Shown: positions 1-5,557 of the stretch, piece after piece
Layout: every line of letters starts with the position of its first letter
Numbering within the stretch: the first letter of the stretch is position 1
Assembly: GCA_026786125.1 (NCBI GenBank)
Contig: JAJAYU010000146.1
Location: forward strand, 1 to 5,634
DNA from: Chamaesiphon sp.
Lineage (GTDB): Bacteria; Cyanobacteriota; Cyanobacteriia; Cyanobacteriales; Chamaesiphonaceae
Reading direction: 5' to 3'
Length of the DNA: 5,634 nt
Notes under the pieces: model-generated
The model's database searches: none
The model's input: only the letters and a program-made list of their open reading frames with translations
Told to the model about the DNA's origin: nothing
Program-made: the position numbers and the translations under genes

Positions 1-21
1 ATTTAAGTGTCGATTAGCATA

Positions 22-795
22 CTAGATACTGAAGAGCCGTTTTAATTTGGTTTCAGCATTCTTAATCCATTGATATTCAGATTTCCAGACAGCTTTGGCA
101 TAGGCTTGGCTTTGTTTGATCGTTAATCGGTCATCCAACTCATTTTGGAGCACCAAAAATGGTTTTCTAAATTGTGATAATCTCTCTGCAACTAATTCAC
201 GATTAATCGATTCGATCGATCTCTCGAAAAATAACTGATAAGTAGTTGGAAATTTATCTAGCAAATTCCATTGAGACTGATGTTTGACCATTGGATCGGC
301 ACCATCACTTACCGATGCCATCACTTTTAGTACCTTTAACCACAGTCTAAATAACCACGGGCGCATCAATAACCACTTGGTAAACCGATCGTATTGTTGC
401 CAATATGCTAATGAAAATCCTTCTGGTGAAATCGCGACGACACCTTGAACTAGATCTGGGTATTTTAATGTGTAGCTAACTGCAACCCAGGCACCTAAAG
501 AGTAACCGACTAAGTAAACTGGACGTAACTTTAAAACAGTCAAAAAATCGTGTAAACAATCGACTTCTATCTGGATCGAACTGGGTGTTTCAATTGCCAT
601 AGAGTTACCAAATCCTAATAGATCGATCGCGAAGCAATGAAAATTCTTGCTCAGTGGCTCGACAATTTTTTTCCACTGCTGACTGTCCGCCCAACTACCA
701 TGCAAAAAGATCACGACTGGATTTTCGCTATCGCCGGATTCACGCCAGAATATTTGTCCGGTTGGGATTTTGATGTGGGCACTGCGATCGACCAT
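22..795 (-). CDS. Alpha/beta-hydrolase fold protein, no C-terminal catalytic His
   Basis: Soluble alpha/beta-hydrolase of 257 residues; the substrate cannot be told. Seen: a beta-strand followed by LHGSW (residues 31-35, oxyanion-hole HG), AIDLLGFGNS (56-65), the nucleophile elbow GYSLG (97-101, Ser99), a cap-like insertion rich in Trp/Leu (about 127-165), and the strand FLVLQNELDD (213-222) that places an acidic residue at Asp221/222. The family normally has a GH motif about 25 residues later; here that point reads KNAET and the protein ends ten residues after it with no His beyond His172. The gene is therefore either inactive, uses another base, or is eroded at its 3' end. I chose the internal ATG at 795 rather than an in-frame ATG at 909: the extra 38 codons run through G-rich heptamer repeats typical of intergenic DNA and add nothing resembling the fold. 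Neither start has a clear Shine-Dalgarno. It is divergent from the small gene at 1121. Confidence 0.8.
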   Translation of the reverse strand: MVDRSAHIKIPTGQIFWRESGDSENPVVIFLHGSWADSQQWKKIVEPLSKNFHCFAIDLLGFGNSMAIETPSSIQIEVDCLHDFLTVLKLRPVYLVGYSLGAWVAVSYTLKYPDLVQGVVAISPEGFSLAYWQQYDRFTKWLLMRPWLFRLWLKVLKVMASVSDGADPMVKHQSQWNLLDKFPTTYQLFFERSIESINRELVAERLSQFRKPFLVLQNELDDRLTIKQSQAYAKAVWKSEYQWIKNAETKLKRLFSI

Positions 796-812
796 AGCTA
801 GATAGAAGTAAA

Positions 813-870
813 TTGGGATCTGGGAGTTGGGTAGTTCGACTCCGCTCACTAACCAAGTTGGGAGTTGGGG
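813..870. repeat. G-rich heptamer repeats (GGGAGTT type)
   Basis: Two short clusters have a period of 7: GGGATCT-GGGAGTT-GGG at 815-831 and GGGAGTT-GGGG at 860-870. On the coding strand of the hydrolase they read as CCCAACTCCC. Such short tandem heptamers (called STRR in cyanobacteria) are common between genes in this phylum, which supports the downstream hydrolase start at 795. Confidence 0.6.
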
Positions 871-947
871 CGATAATGTTTGGAGTAAGCTAAATAATAG
901 TATGCCCATGACTAGATGACGATCGATAGACCCACTGGTATTTTTGG

Positions 948-961
948 TACGCGATCGCGTA
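948..961. repeat. 14-bp palindrome containing a HIP1 octamer
   Basis: TACGCGATCGCGTA is a perfect palindrome with the HIP1 core GCGATCGC at 951-958. HIP1 is an overrepresented octamer in many cyanobacterial genomes; two further copies lie in argH (2712-2719) and trpA (5592-5599). The extra symmetric flanks could make it a binding site, but nothing here proves that. Confidence 0.7.
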
Positions 962-994
962 TGATAGGATCTGCTGGAGCTACGTCCGATCGGA

Positions 995-1024
995 TTGACT
1001 TCCGATAGTTAGATTTAATATTTT
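995..1024 (+). promoter_or_regulatory. Candidate sigma70-type promoter for the small basic protein gene
   Basis: TTGACT at 995-1000 matches five of six bases of the -35 consensus. An AT-rich -10 region follows; the best fit by spacing is TATTTT at 1019-1024 (18-base spacer, four of six matches). Transcription would start near 1031 and leave a leader of about 90 bases before the start codon at 1121. Prediction by eye only. Confidence 0.4.
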
Positions 1025-1111
1025 ATTGAGACAGCGAAGGATTTATAGCACAGCTTTAACAGATCCAGTCCAAATCGGATTGGTGAGTATTCACTATCGT
1101 TTATTTTTACA

Positions 1112-1115
1112 GAGG
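1112..1115 (+). promoter_or_regulatory. Ribosome binding site deciding the start at 1121
   Basis: GAGG (within AGAGG) ends five bases before the ATG at 1121. It is the clearest Shine-Dalgarno in the window and favours this reading frame over the longer overlapping frame that opens with TTG at 1026. Confidence 0.55.
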
Positions 1116-1120
1116 CAAAT

Positions 1121-1294
1121 ATGGCAAAACGCCGCAACCTTAAGAAGGAAAAGGCGGAGCGTAATCAGGCTTACGCTCGGAAATTCAGAAAACGCCCTAC
1201 TGGTGGACGCATGTTCAAATCCAGATTCCGTCCTCAATCCAGTGGCACTTCGGCTGAGGAAGATAACGAAGATACTTCAGCAGCAGCAACCTAA
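1121..1294 (+). CDS. Small basic protein, 57 aa, function unknown
   Basis: The reading frame encodes a protein with two contrasting parts. Residues 1-38 are strongly basic (starts MAKRRNLKKEKAERNQAYAR, then FRKRPTGGR and KSRFR), while 39-57 are polar and acidic (SAEEDNEDTSAAAT). There is no membrane segment, signal peptide or recognisable fold; the basic half is probably helical up to about residue 24, then flexible. The composition resembles small ribosome-associated or RNA-binding proteins, but that is inference. I believe similar short proteins occur in other cyanobacteria but cannot name a family. Support for a real gene: a Shine-Dalgarno five bases upstream, a promoter candidate at 995, and coherent charge segregation. 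A longer frame (1026-1424) overlaps it but reads across the intergenic repeats and into the argH end. It converges with argH, 90 bases apart. Confidence 0.75.
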   Translation: MAKRRNLKKEKAERNQAYARKFRKRPTGGRMFKSRFRPQSSGTSAEEDNEDTSAAAT

Positions 1295-1306
1295 ATTCAG
1301 TGAAAA

Positions 1307-1327
1307 GTGGATGGTGGATGGTGGATG
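1307..1327. repeat. Three tandem copies of GTGGATG
   Basis: Perfect heptamer copies occupy 1307-1313, 1314-1320 and 1321-1327, followed by a partial GT. They begin 12 bases after the small gene's stop codon. Period 7 matches the short tandem repeats common between cyanobacterial genes. Confidence 0.8.
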
Positions 1328-1331
1328 GTTA

Positions 1332-1349
1332 AGCTTCCATGAGGAAGCT
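1332..1349. terminator. Hairpin between convergent genes, possible weak bidirectional terminator
   Basis: AGCTTCC (1332-1338), loop ATGA, and GGAAGCT (1343-1349) form a perfect 7-bp stem between the ends of the small gene and argH. Neither strand has a T-run after the stem, so it is not a classical intrinsic terminator. An alternative pairing ATGAGG (1339-1344) with CCTCAT (1355-1360) competes with it. Its position between two gene ends is the main argument for a role in 3'-end formation or stability. Confidence 0.35.
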
Positions 1350-1384
1350 AAGTCCCTCATCACCTTCACTTCACCTCATTTTGA

Positions 1385-2770
1385 TTACAAATCAAGCTGT
1401 GTTTTAGCTCGATTGATCGCTTGACGAACTTGATCGAAGCCAGTCCCACCATAGCTATTTCGAGCTGCTACTACTTGTTTTGGCTCGATGGCGGCGTAGA
1501 TATCTGGTTCAAAAGCTGGGTGTAATTCTTGCCATTCAGCGAGGCTAAGATCCTTGAGTAACTTATTTTGACTCAAGCAAGTTTTAACTACTTTTCCAAC
1601 TAGATTATAGGCTTCGCGGAAGGGGACACCTTTGATCGCGAGATAATCAGCCACATCTGTTGCATTCGCAAAGTCTGAGGCTACGGCTTCAGCAAGTCGG
1701 GCGGGACGAAATTCAATCCCTTCAGACATCAAGATTGTCATCGCTTCCAAACAAGCTTGCACCGTATTCACAGCATCAAATAAAGCTTCTTTGTCCTCTT
1801 GCAGATCCTTGTTGTAGGCAAGTGGTAAACCCTTCATCATTACTAGCATCGCTTGAAGATGTCCAAATACTCTTCCGGTTTTGCCACGCACCAATTCAGG
1901 TACATCGGGATTCTTCTTCTGGGGCATGATACTCGAACCAGTAGCACATCGATCGGTCAAGCTGACAAATCTAAACTCCTCCGATGCCCAAATAATCACT
2001 TCCTCAGCCAATCTGCTCAGATGTACCATAATCAGACTAGCAGCACCGAGAAACTCGATCACAAAATCTCGATCGCTCACACCATCTAAACTATTCCCAT
2101 AAATAGCATCAAAACCCAGTAACTGGGCAGTATAAGCTCGATCAATCGGAAAAGTCGTGCCAGCCAGCGCACCACAACCCAACGGTGAGATATTCGTCCG
2201 CTTATAAACATCACCCAGCCGCTCCCAGTCCCGCTGTGACATCTCAAAATAAGCCAGCAGGTGATGAGCCAAACTTAAGGGTTGAGCGCGTTGGAGATGG
2301 GTATAGCCAGGAATGAGCGTATCGATATGCGCTTGAGCAAGCGTGAGCAATACTTGCTGAAATTCTCGCAATTGAGCTTGAATTTGGTGGATTTGATCGC
2401 GTAGATATAATCTAGTATCAGTGCCGACTTGATCGTTTCTCGATCGAGCTGTATGCACCTTTTTACCAACATCACCGACAATTTCTGTCAGCCGTCGCTC
2501 TACGGCAAAATGAATATCCTCAGCATCGATACCAGGATTAAAATTTCCAGCTCGATATTCAGCCCGAATCTGCTCTAATCCAGCGACTAATTGTTCGCCC
2601 TCCGTCGAGCTAATGATTCCCGTCTGAGCCAGCATTTGAACGTGAGCAGAAGAGCCAGTTAGATCGTATTCGATCAGTTCGAGATCGAAACCGATACTAG
2701 CATTGAATTTGGCGATCGCGGGGTGGAGAGTACCTTCAAATCGATCGCTCCAAGTTTGGGGTAGAGACAT
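1385..2770 (-). CDS. argH: Argininosuccinate lyase
   Basis: Cytosolic enzyme that splits argininosuccinate into arginine and fumarate, the last step of arginine synthesis; homotetramer of the fumarase/aspartase superfamily. The 461-residue length is standard. Seen in order: WSDRFEG near the N-terminus (7-13), the substrate-binding TARSRNDQV (107-115), [10 protein letters not shown] with His158 (155-164), and the superfamily signature [11 protein letters not shown] (278-288), whose serines 279/280 include the expected catalytic Ser. All key motifs are intact. The start is the ATG at 2770 because family similarity begins there ([13 protein letters not shown]); an in-frame ATG at 2860 would add 30 residues unlike the family. 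No Shine-Dalgarno is visible: the bases just upstream on the coding strand are pyrimidine-rich (CTCCTAAAA). A HIP1 site lies inside the gene. No other arginine genes are nearby, usual for cyanobacteria, where these genes are scattered. Confidence 0.97.
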   Translation of the reverse strand: MSLPQTWSDRFEGTLHPAIAKFNASIGFDLELIEYDLTGSSAHVQMLAQTGIISSTEGEQLVAGLEQIRAEYRAGNFNPGIDAEDIHFAVERRLTEIVGDVGKKVHTARSRNDQVGTDTRLYLRDQIHQIQAQLREFQQVLLTLAQAHIDTLIPGYTHLQRAQPLSLAHHLLAYFEMSQRDWERLGDVYKRTNISPLGCGALAGTTFPIDRAYTAQLLGFDAIYGNSLDGVSDRDFVIEFLGAASLIMVHLSRLAEEVIIWASEEFRFVSLTDRCATGSSIMPQKKNPDVPELVRGKTGRVFGHLQAMLVMMKGLPLAYNKDLQEDKEALFDAVNTVQACLEAMTILMSEGIEFRPARLAEAVASDFANATDVADYLAIKGVPFREAYNLVGKVVKTCLSQNKLLKDLSLAEWQELHPAFEPDIYAAIEPKQVVAARNSYGGTGFDQVRQAINRAKTQLDL

Positions 2771-2790
2771 TTTTAGGAGAGTTAGGAGTT
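2771..2790. repeat. Short AACTCCT-type repeat abutting the argH start
   Basis: The plus strand carries two AGGAG-GTT-like units (AGGAGAGTT then AGGAGTT). On the argH coding strand they read AACTCCTAACTCTCCT and end four bases before the ATG. It resembles a relic of the C-rich repeats found before the hydrolase and trpA genes. The AGGAG units are in the wrong orientation to serve as a Shine-Dalgarno for argH. Confidence 0.4.
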
Positions 2791-2791
2791 G

Positions 2792-2809
2792 AAAAGGACG
2801 TAAGCGTCC
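2792..2809 (-). promoter_or_regulatory. Small hairpin with T-run in the presumed argH leader
   Basis: On the argH strand GGACG-CTTA-CGTCC forms a 5-bp GC-rich stem with a 4-base loop, followed directly by TTTTC, about 20 bases before the argH start. The shape is that of a very small intrinsic terminator or attenuator, but a 5-bp stem and four Ts are marginal. No competing antiterminator or leader peptide was recognised. Confidence 0.25.
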
Positions 2810-2860
2810 ATATTGCTTGTGCTTTCTATTTTCCCACACTCCTCCGAACTCCGTTGGCAT

Positions 2861-2881
2861 AGTCGCTCTAAAAGAGCTACT
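2861..2881. repeat. Imperfect inverted repeat in the argH-lipoprotein spacer
   Basis: AGT-C-GCTCT (2861-2869) and AGAGC-T-ACT (2873-2881) pair with one mismatch around an AAA loop. A separate 10-bp palindrome TAACTAGTTA is at 2909-2918. Both lie in the divergent spacer and could be operators or hairpins; there is no direct support for either. Confidence 0.35.
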
Positions 2882-2997
2882 CTCAACTCCGGTAAATGGC
2901 TGGACTGTTAACTAGTTACTACTCACGATCGACTATTTCCACGCTATTATGTAAATGTAGTGCAAACTACCGAATTTACTCAAACATTATGGTGTCT

Positions 2998-3468
2998 ATG
3001 AAACTAACTACTACTTTAATAACCGTCTTATCCATTGCTGCCTTGACCATCACCAGTTGTGGCAAAAAAGAAGTTACAACTACTGAGCCTGCGGCAACTG
3101 TACCTGCTGCAACTACTCCAGCCGCTACTACTACTCCAGCCGCGACTGTACCTGCTGCTAGTGGTCCTTTATCCGCTACTGAAAAAGCTCAATTGACTCC
3201 TGTTAGAACCGCACTAGTAATGACAAATACTGCTGTTAAAACTGGAGATATGGCAAAAGCTAAAACTCAATTTGATAAATTCAGTGGTCTATGGAAAGTT
3301 GCAGAGCCAATGGTTAAAGCCAAAGCTGGTGCTAGCTATCCCATGATTTCTAGTGGAATAGAAATGGTCAAAACTGCAATGAGTGGCGCAACTCCTGACA
3401 AAGCTAAAGCTGGGGAAGGTTTAAACTCTATCATTAAAGCAATGGACGTTATTATGAACAAAAAATAA
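2998..3468 (+). CDS. Putative lipoprotein with PAAT-repeat linker and small helical domain
   Basis: This 156-residue protein begins with a lipoprotein signal peptide: basic Lys2, hydrophobic core (about 7-18) and lipobox ITSC with the lipidated Cys21. Asp is absent at +2, which fits outward anchoring, but inner versus outer membrane cannot be told. A Thr/Ala/Pro linker (27-56) follows, with four PAAT units and one PAAS. Residues 58-156 form an Ala/Lys/Met-rich, probably all-helical domain with the pattern FDKFSGLWKVAEPMVK (92-107) and YPMISSGIEMVKTAM (114-128). By eye this resembles the helical segments seen in periplasmic parts of FTR1/EfeO-type iron-uptake proteins, but the match is weak and no metal ligands are evident, so function is unknown. 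I chose the ATG at 2998 because it gives a compact signal peptide; ATG 2989 (three residues longer) is also possible, and a start at 2896 would bury the signal sequence. No clear Shine-Dalgarno. Confidence 0.8.
   Translation: MKLTTTLITVLSIAALTITSCGKKEVTTTEPAATVPAATTPAATTTPAATVPAASGPLSATEKAQLTPVRTALVMTNTAVKTGDMAKAKTQFDKFSGLWKVAEPMVKAKAGASYPMISSGIEMVKTAMSGATPDKAKAGEGLNSIIKAMDVIMNKK
3088..3162 (+). repeat. In-frame PAAT/PAAS repeats in the lipoprotein
   Basis: Five PAAT or PAAS units separated by one or two residues (V, T or TT) encode the linker between the lipidated Cys and the helical domain. Codons vary between units (CCT/CCA, GCG/GCC/GCT), so the repeat is kept at protein level more than at DNA level. 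Such linkers usually serve as flexible spacers. Confidence 0.75.
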
Positions 3469-3586
3469 GCAAAGCATCATTTTTAATTAGGATTCAGTAT
3501 TCCCAATTTTGCTTGCTCACACACCCTGCAAAGGGGCAGCACTGAACCAAATTAGACCGTAACGCTAATTACTCGTAGATCTACCT

Positions 3587-3626
3587 TTGATTTCAAGTTG
3601 ATTGAAAATGTTATAGTAAGTAAGAT
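3587..3626 (+). promoter_or_regulatory. Candidate promoter(s) for the GNAT gene
   Basis: TTGATT (3598-3603) and TAAGAT (3621-3626) are separated by 17 bases, with four of six matches in each box. A second overlapping pair is TTGATT (3587-3592) with TATAGT (3612-3617), which has a better -10 (five of six) but a long 19-base spacer. Either gives a leader of about 25-35 bases. The rest of the 189-base spacer from 3469 shows only weak inverted repeats and no convincing terminator for the lipoprotein gene. Confidence 0.4.
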
Positions 3627-3657
3627 AGATCTTTTAGGTTGATCCAGAGATATCCAA

Positions 3658-4824
3658 ATGGCTGCGAATAATGAATCTAAAGTTCAAACGATCGTTCGTC
3701 CGCTCCAATATCGAGATATTGAAGCCATCGCCAGCTTGTGCCAACAATCCTCCACACCCGACTCCGCTGTACAGACTCAGATTGAGCAGCTCCTGCGGCA
3801 AATGAACCGCTGGTATGCACCATTTCGATTTCTTAATATTATCCCCACGCCCACTTTTACCGATCGAGCATTGTTAGTCGCCGAGTGTGAACAACAGCTG
3901 CGCGGTATAATTAGCGTCTCCCCGTTTAATCAGACTCGTAGCACCTGGCATGTAGAATGGGTGTCAATTGGCGATCAAGCGGCGACACCAGCGCAAGTCA
4001 GTGGCAAAAATGATATTGGGACACAATTACTCCGCCATTGCTTTGAGCATATTGTTCAAGCTAGCACTTGGGTACTAGAAGTAGATATAAATGATAACTC
4101 AGCTCTAGCTCTATATCGGCAAAATGGCTTTCAACCCCTCGCGCACCTGACGTATTGGGAAATCGCCCCAGAACTGCTCCAAGAACTCGCACAGCGAGAG
4201 CCAGATTTGCCCAATCTCCTCCCCGTCAGAAATGCTGATGCTCAACTGATCTATCAATTGGATACAGTATCGATGCCGCCGTTATTGCGTCAAGTATTTG
4301 ATAAACAGATTCACGATTTCAAAACAAATATCGCCCAAACAATGGTGGGTAAATTCACAGGATGGATGCAGCAGAAGCAATCTGTCAGCAACTATGTATT
4401 TGAAACTCAGCGGAAAGCAGCGATCGGTTATTATCATCTGTCACTGAATCGCGATAGTCAATTGCTTGGTGACGAAAATCAGCAACCCCATCGAGCTGAA
4501 TTGACCGTTCATCCAGCCTACACCTGGCTCTATCCAGAGCTGATGGCGCAACTAGCTAGATCTTGCCAGGATTTGCCCTCCCAGCCGCTGCAACTAGTGT
4601 CTGCGGACTATCAACCCGAACGGGAAGAGTATTTCCAGCAAATTGGGGCCGTCCGTGTCAAGCATAGCTTGCGGATGTCTCGCTCTGTGTGGCACAAGCT
4701 CCGCGAAGCCAAACATCTCTCCCTGGAAAATCTCCAACTCGCCGAGATGCTCCAAAGTCTCCAGCCATCTCGTCAACCACTCCCCAATCGACTCGAAAAA
4801 CACAATCCAGATGATCTTAGCTAG
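3658..4824 (+). CDS. GNAT-family acetyltransferase-like protein, probable tandem GNAT
   Basis: Cytosolic protein of 388 residues with a GNAT (Gcn5-related) acyltransferase domain in its N-terminal half; substrate unknown. Seen: start strand IVRPLQYRDIEAIASLC (12-28), central strand WHVEWVSI (97-104), the acyl-CoA loop and helix GKNDIGTQLLRHCFEHI (116-132), and the late motif VDINDNSALALYRQNGFQPL (142-161). The CoA loop lacks the usual Q/RxxGxG: Asp119 sits where the first glycine is expected. Residues about 188-345 look like a second, degenerate GNAT unit: a strand-like stretch AAIGYYHLSL (254-263), HPAYTWLYPELMAQLARSC (285-303) in the place of the CoA helix, and EEYFQQIGAVRVKHSLRMSR (323-342) as the terminal part. 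The C-terminal tail 349-388 is probably helical then disordered. The start is the first ATG after the promoter; only a weak AGAGA precedes it. Similar proteins are, as I recall, widespread in cyanobacteria. Confidence 0.85.
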   Translation: MAANNESKVQTIVRPLQYRDIEAIASLCQQSSTPDSAVQTQIEQLLRQMNRWYAPFRFLNIIPTPTFTDRALLVAECEQQLRGIISVSPFNQTRSTWHVEWVSIGDQAATPAQVSGKNDIGTQLLRHCFEHIVQASTWVLEVDINDNSALALYRQNGFQPLAHLTYWEIAPELLQELAQREPDLPNLLPVRNADAQLIYQLDTVSMPPLLRQVFDKQIHDFKTNIAQTMVGKFTGWMQQKQSVSNYVFETQRKAAIGYYHLSLNRDSQLLGDENQQPHRAELTVHPAYTWLYPELMAQLARSCQDLPSQPLQLVSADYQPEREEYFQQIGAVRVKHSLRMSRSVWHKLREAKHLSLENLQLAEMLQSLQPSRQPLPNRLEKHNPDDLS

Positions 4825-4861
4825 GGTCGTAGACTAAGTAACTCATCGTTCCAGAACCTGA

Positions 4862-4867
4862 TAAAAT
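4862..4867 (+). promoter_or_regulatory. Candidate -10 box upstream of ndhL
   Basis: TAAAAT, preceded by TGA, matches five of six bases of the -10 consensus. No acceptable -35 lies 16-18 bases upstream. Transcription would start near 4874, leaving about 60 bases before ndhL. It lies in a 110-base spacer after the GNAT gene that shows no obvious terminator, so read-through from the GNAT gene is also possible. Confidence 0.3.
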
Positions 4868-4934
4868 AAATGTAGACTGAGCAGCCAGATGTCTTGGCCG
4901 CGATCCTCCCACTACTGTATTTGCTCTCGAACTT

Positions 4935-5147
4935 ATGATAGTCGCACTGCTATATTTGATTTTAACTGGATCTTACCTGTTGGTGATTCCTGGTGGGTTG
5001 TACTTGTATCTCCAAAAGCGATGGTATGTAGCTAGTTCGATCGAACGGTTACTGATGTATTTTTTAATGTTCTTCTTTTTCCCTGGAATGCTCTTACTGT
5101 CGCCATTTCTGAATTTTCGTCCCAAACGCCGCGAAATTGAGGCTTAG
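4935..5147 (+). CDS. ndhL: NAD(P)H-quinone oxidoreductase subunit L
   Basis: Small integral membrane subunit of the cyanobacterial (and chloroplast) NDH-1 complex, which passes electrons from ferredoxin to plastoquinone in cyclic electron flow and respiration and supports CO2 uptake; the Synechocystis gene was first named ictA for an inorganic-carbon transport defect. The 70 residues hold two hydrophobic segments, about 2-26 ([20 protein letters not shown] within it) and 38-59. Between them is the conserved loop [17 protein letters not shown] (27-43). The second helix contains [18 protein letters not shown] (46-63), typical of NdhL, and the tail is basic (KRRE). Length is close to the family's 70-80. 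The ATG at 4935 places helix 1 right at the N-terminus, as in relatives; no Shine-Dalgarno is visible. DUF3007 follows after 9 bases, so they are probably co-transcribed. Confidence 0.92.
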   Translation: MIVALLYLILTGSYLLVIPGGLYLYLQKRWYVASSIERLLMYFLMFFFFPGMLLLSPFLNFRPKRREIEA

Positions 5148-5156
5148 ATCCACAGA

Positions 5157-5480
5157 ATGCGGAGAATTGATGTATTTATTATTGGGATCGCCGTTTTTGC
5201 GATCGGTGGTGCCGGATATTTAGGTCTACAGCTGGCGGGATTGGATGATATCAATGCTGGAATTTGGAGTCAACTAATTTTAGTAGCGATCATTTTGGGC
5301 TGGTCATCTACCTATATATTTCGGGTCGCGAATAAAAACATGACCTACGACCAACAGCGAAAAGAGTATGAAGATGCTGTACTCCAAAAGCGATATGATG
5401 ATCTAACTCCTCAAGAATTAGCCCAGCTTCAAGCCGAAATCGAACAAGACCGTCAAAAAGACAAAGGCAATAGTATTTAG
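5157..5480 (+). CDS. DUF3007 family membrane protein
   Basis: This 107-residue protein matches what I know of DUF3007, a family of cyanobacteria and plastid-bearing organisms without an established role. Two membrane helices are predicted by eye, about 5-26 (FIIGIAVFAIGGAGYLGLQL) and 37-56, joined by a short loop GLDDINAGIWSQ (28-39). The family-like signature MTYDQQRKEYEDAVLQKR (62-79) follows, then a charged, Gln/Glu-rich helical tail LTPQELAQLQAEIEQDRQ (83-100) that could form a coiled coil or contact a partner on one membrane face. It starts 9 bases after ndhL stops and has only a distant GAGG (5139-5142, 14 bases away), which suggests translation linked to ndhL. Its neighbourhood hints at a role with NDH-1 or thylakoid assembly; that is inference from position only. 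Confidence 0.88.
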   Translation: MRRIDVFIIGIAVFAIGGAGYLGLQLAGLDDINAGIWSQLILVAIILGWSSTYIFRVANKNMTYDQQRKEYEDAVLQKRYDDLTPQELAQLQAEIEQDRQKDKGNSI

Positions 5481-5502
5481 AATTGGTTAGGTTTTAGCTC
5501 AT

Positions 5503-5557
5503 ATTCCCAGTCCCCAAGTCCCCAAGTCCCCCAGTCTCCCAGTCTCCCTATCCCCAT
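5503..5557 (+). repeat. C-rich period-8 tandem repeat abutting the trpA start codon
   Basis: Units of eight bases run without gaps from 5503 to the start codon: ATTCCCAG, TCCCCAAG twice, TCCCCCAG, TCTCCCAG, TCTCCCTA and TCCCCAT. The array fills most of the 77-base spacer between DUF3007 and trpA, and its last unit touches the ATG at 5558. It leaves no room for a purine-rich Shine-Dalgarno. C-rich short tandem repeats are common in cyanobacterial spacers. Confidence 0.85.

Larger units (their letters stand above)
796..1120. other. Gene-free spacer between divergent genes
   Basis: This 325-base stretch separates the hydrolase gene (leftward) from the small basic protein gene (rightward). It holds, left to right, two clusters of G-rich heptamers, a 14-bp palindrome around a HIP1 site, a 10-bp palindrome TCCGATCGGA (985-994), a promoter candidate pointing right, and about 90 bases of probable leader. 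The 9-mer ATCGGATTG occurs twice (989-997 and 1074-1082). A weak hairpin GTGA-GTAT-TCAC lies in the leader near 1084-1095. I see no tRNA-like fold or recognised riboswitch. Confidence 0.6.

Noticed and set aside
796..909. 38-residue N-terminal extension of the hydrolase as a signal peptide
   Set aside because: It passes through G-rich heptamer repeats, lacks a charged n-region, and its end is not a convincing cleavage site; the fold starts after the internal Met.
1026..1424. 132-codon plus-strand open frame starting at TTG
   Set aside because: It reads out of frame across the 57-residue gene, through the GTGGATG repeats and into the argH 3' end; the shorter frame has an SD and a coherent composition.
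1660..2481. Several short open frames inside argH on both strands
   Set aside because: They are out of frame with an intact, well-conserved argH and resemble no protein family I know.
2771..2860. 30-residue N-terminal extension of argH
   Set aside because: Family similarity and the standard 461-residue length start at 2770; the extension covers a hairpin and repeats.
2945..2950. TATTAT as a -10 box for the lipoprotein gene
   Set aside because: No acceptable -35 at 16-18 bases upstream; too weak to list as a promoter.
3467..3536. Possible terminator after the lipoprotein gene (AAGCAAA/TTTGCTT with a 34-base loop, or CCCT-GCAA-AGGG)
   Set aside because: The first has a long loop and the second only four pairs; neither is followed by a T-run.
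4594..4837. Short frames overlapping the 3' end of the GNAT gene
   Set aside because: They are shadows in other frames, with no RBS and no protein-like features.
5503..5557. CRISPR-like array before trpA
   Set aside because: The units are 8 bases long and contiguous without spacers; it is a simple tandem repeat.
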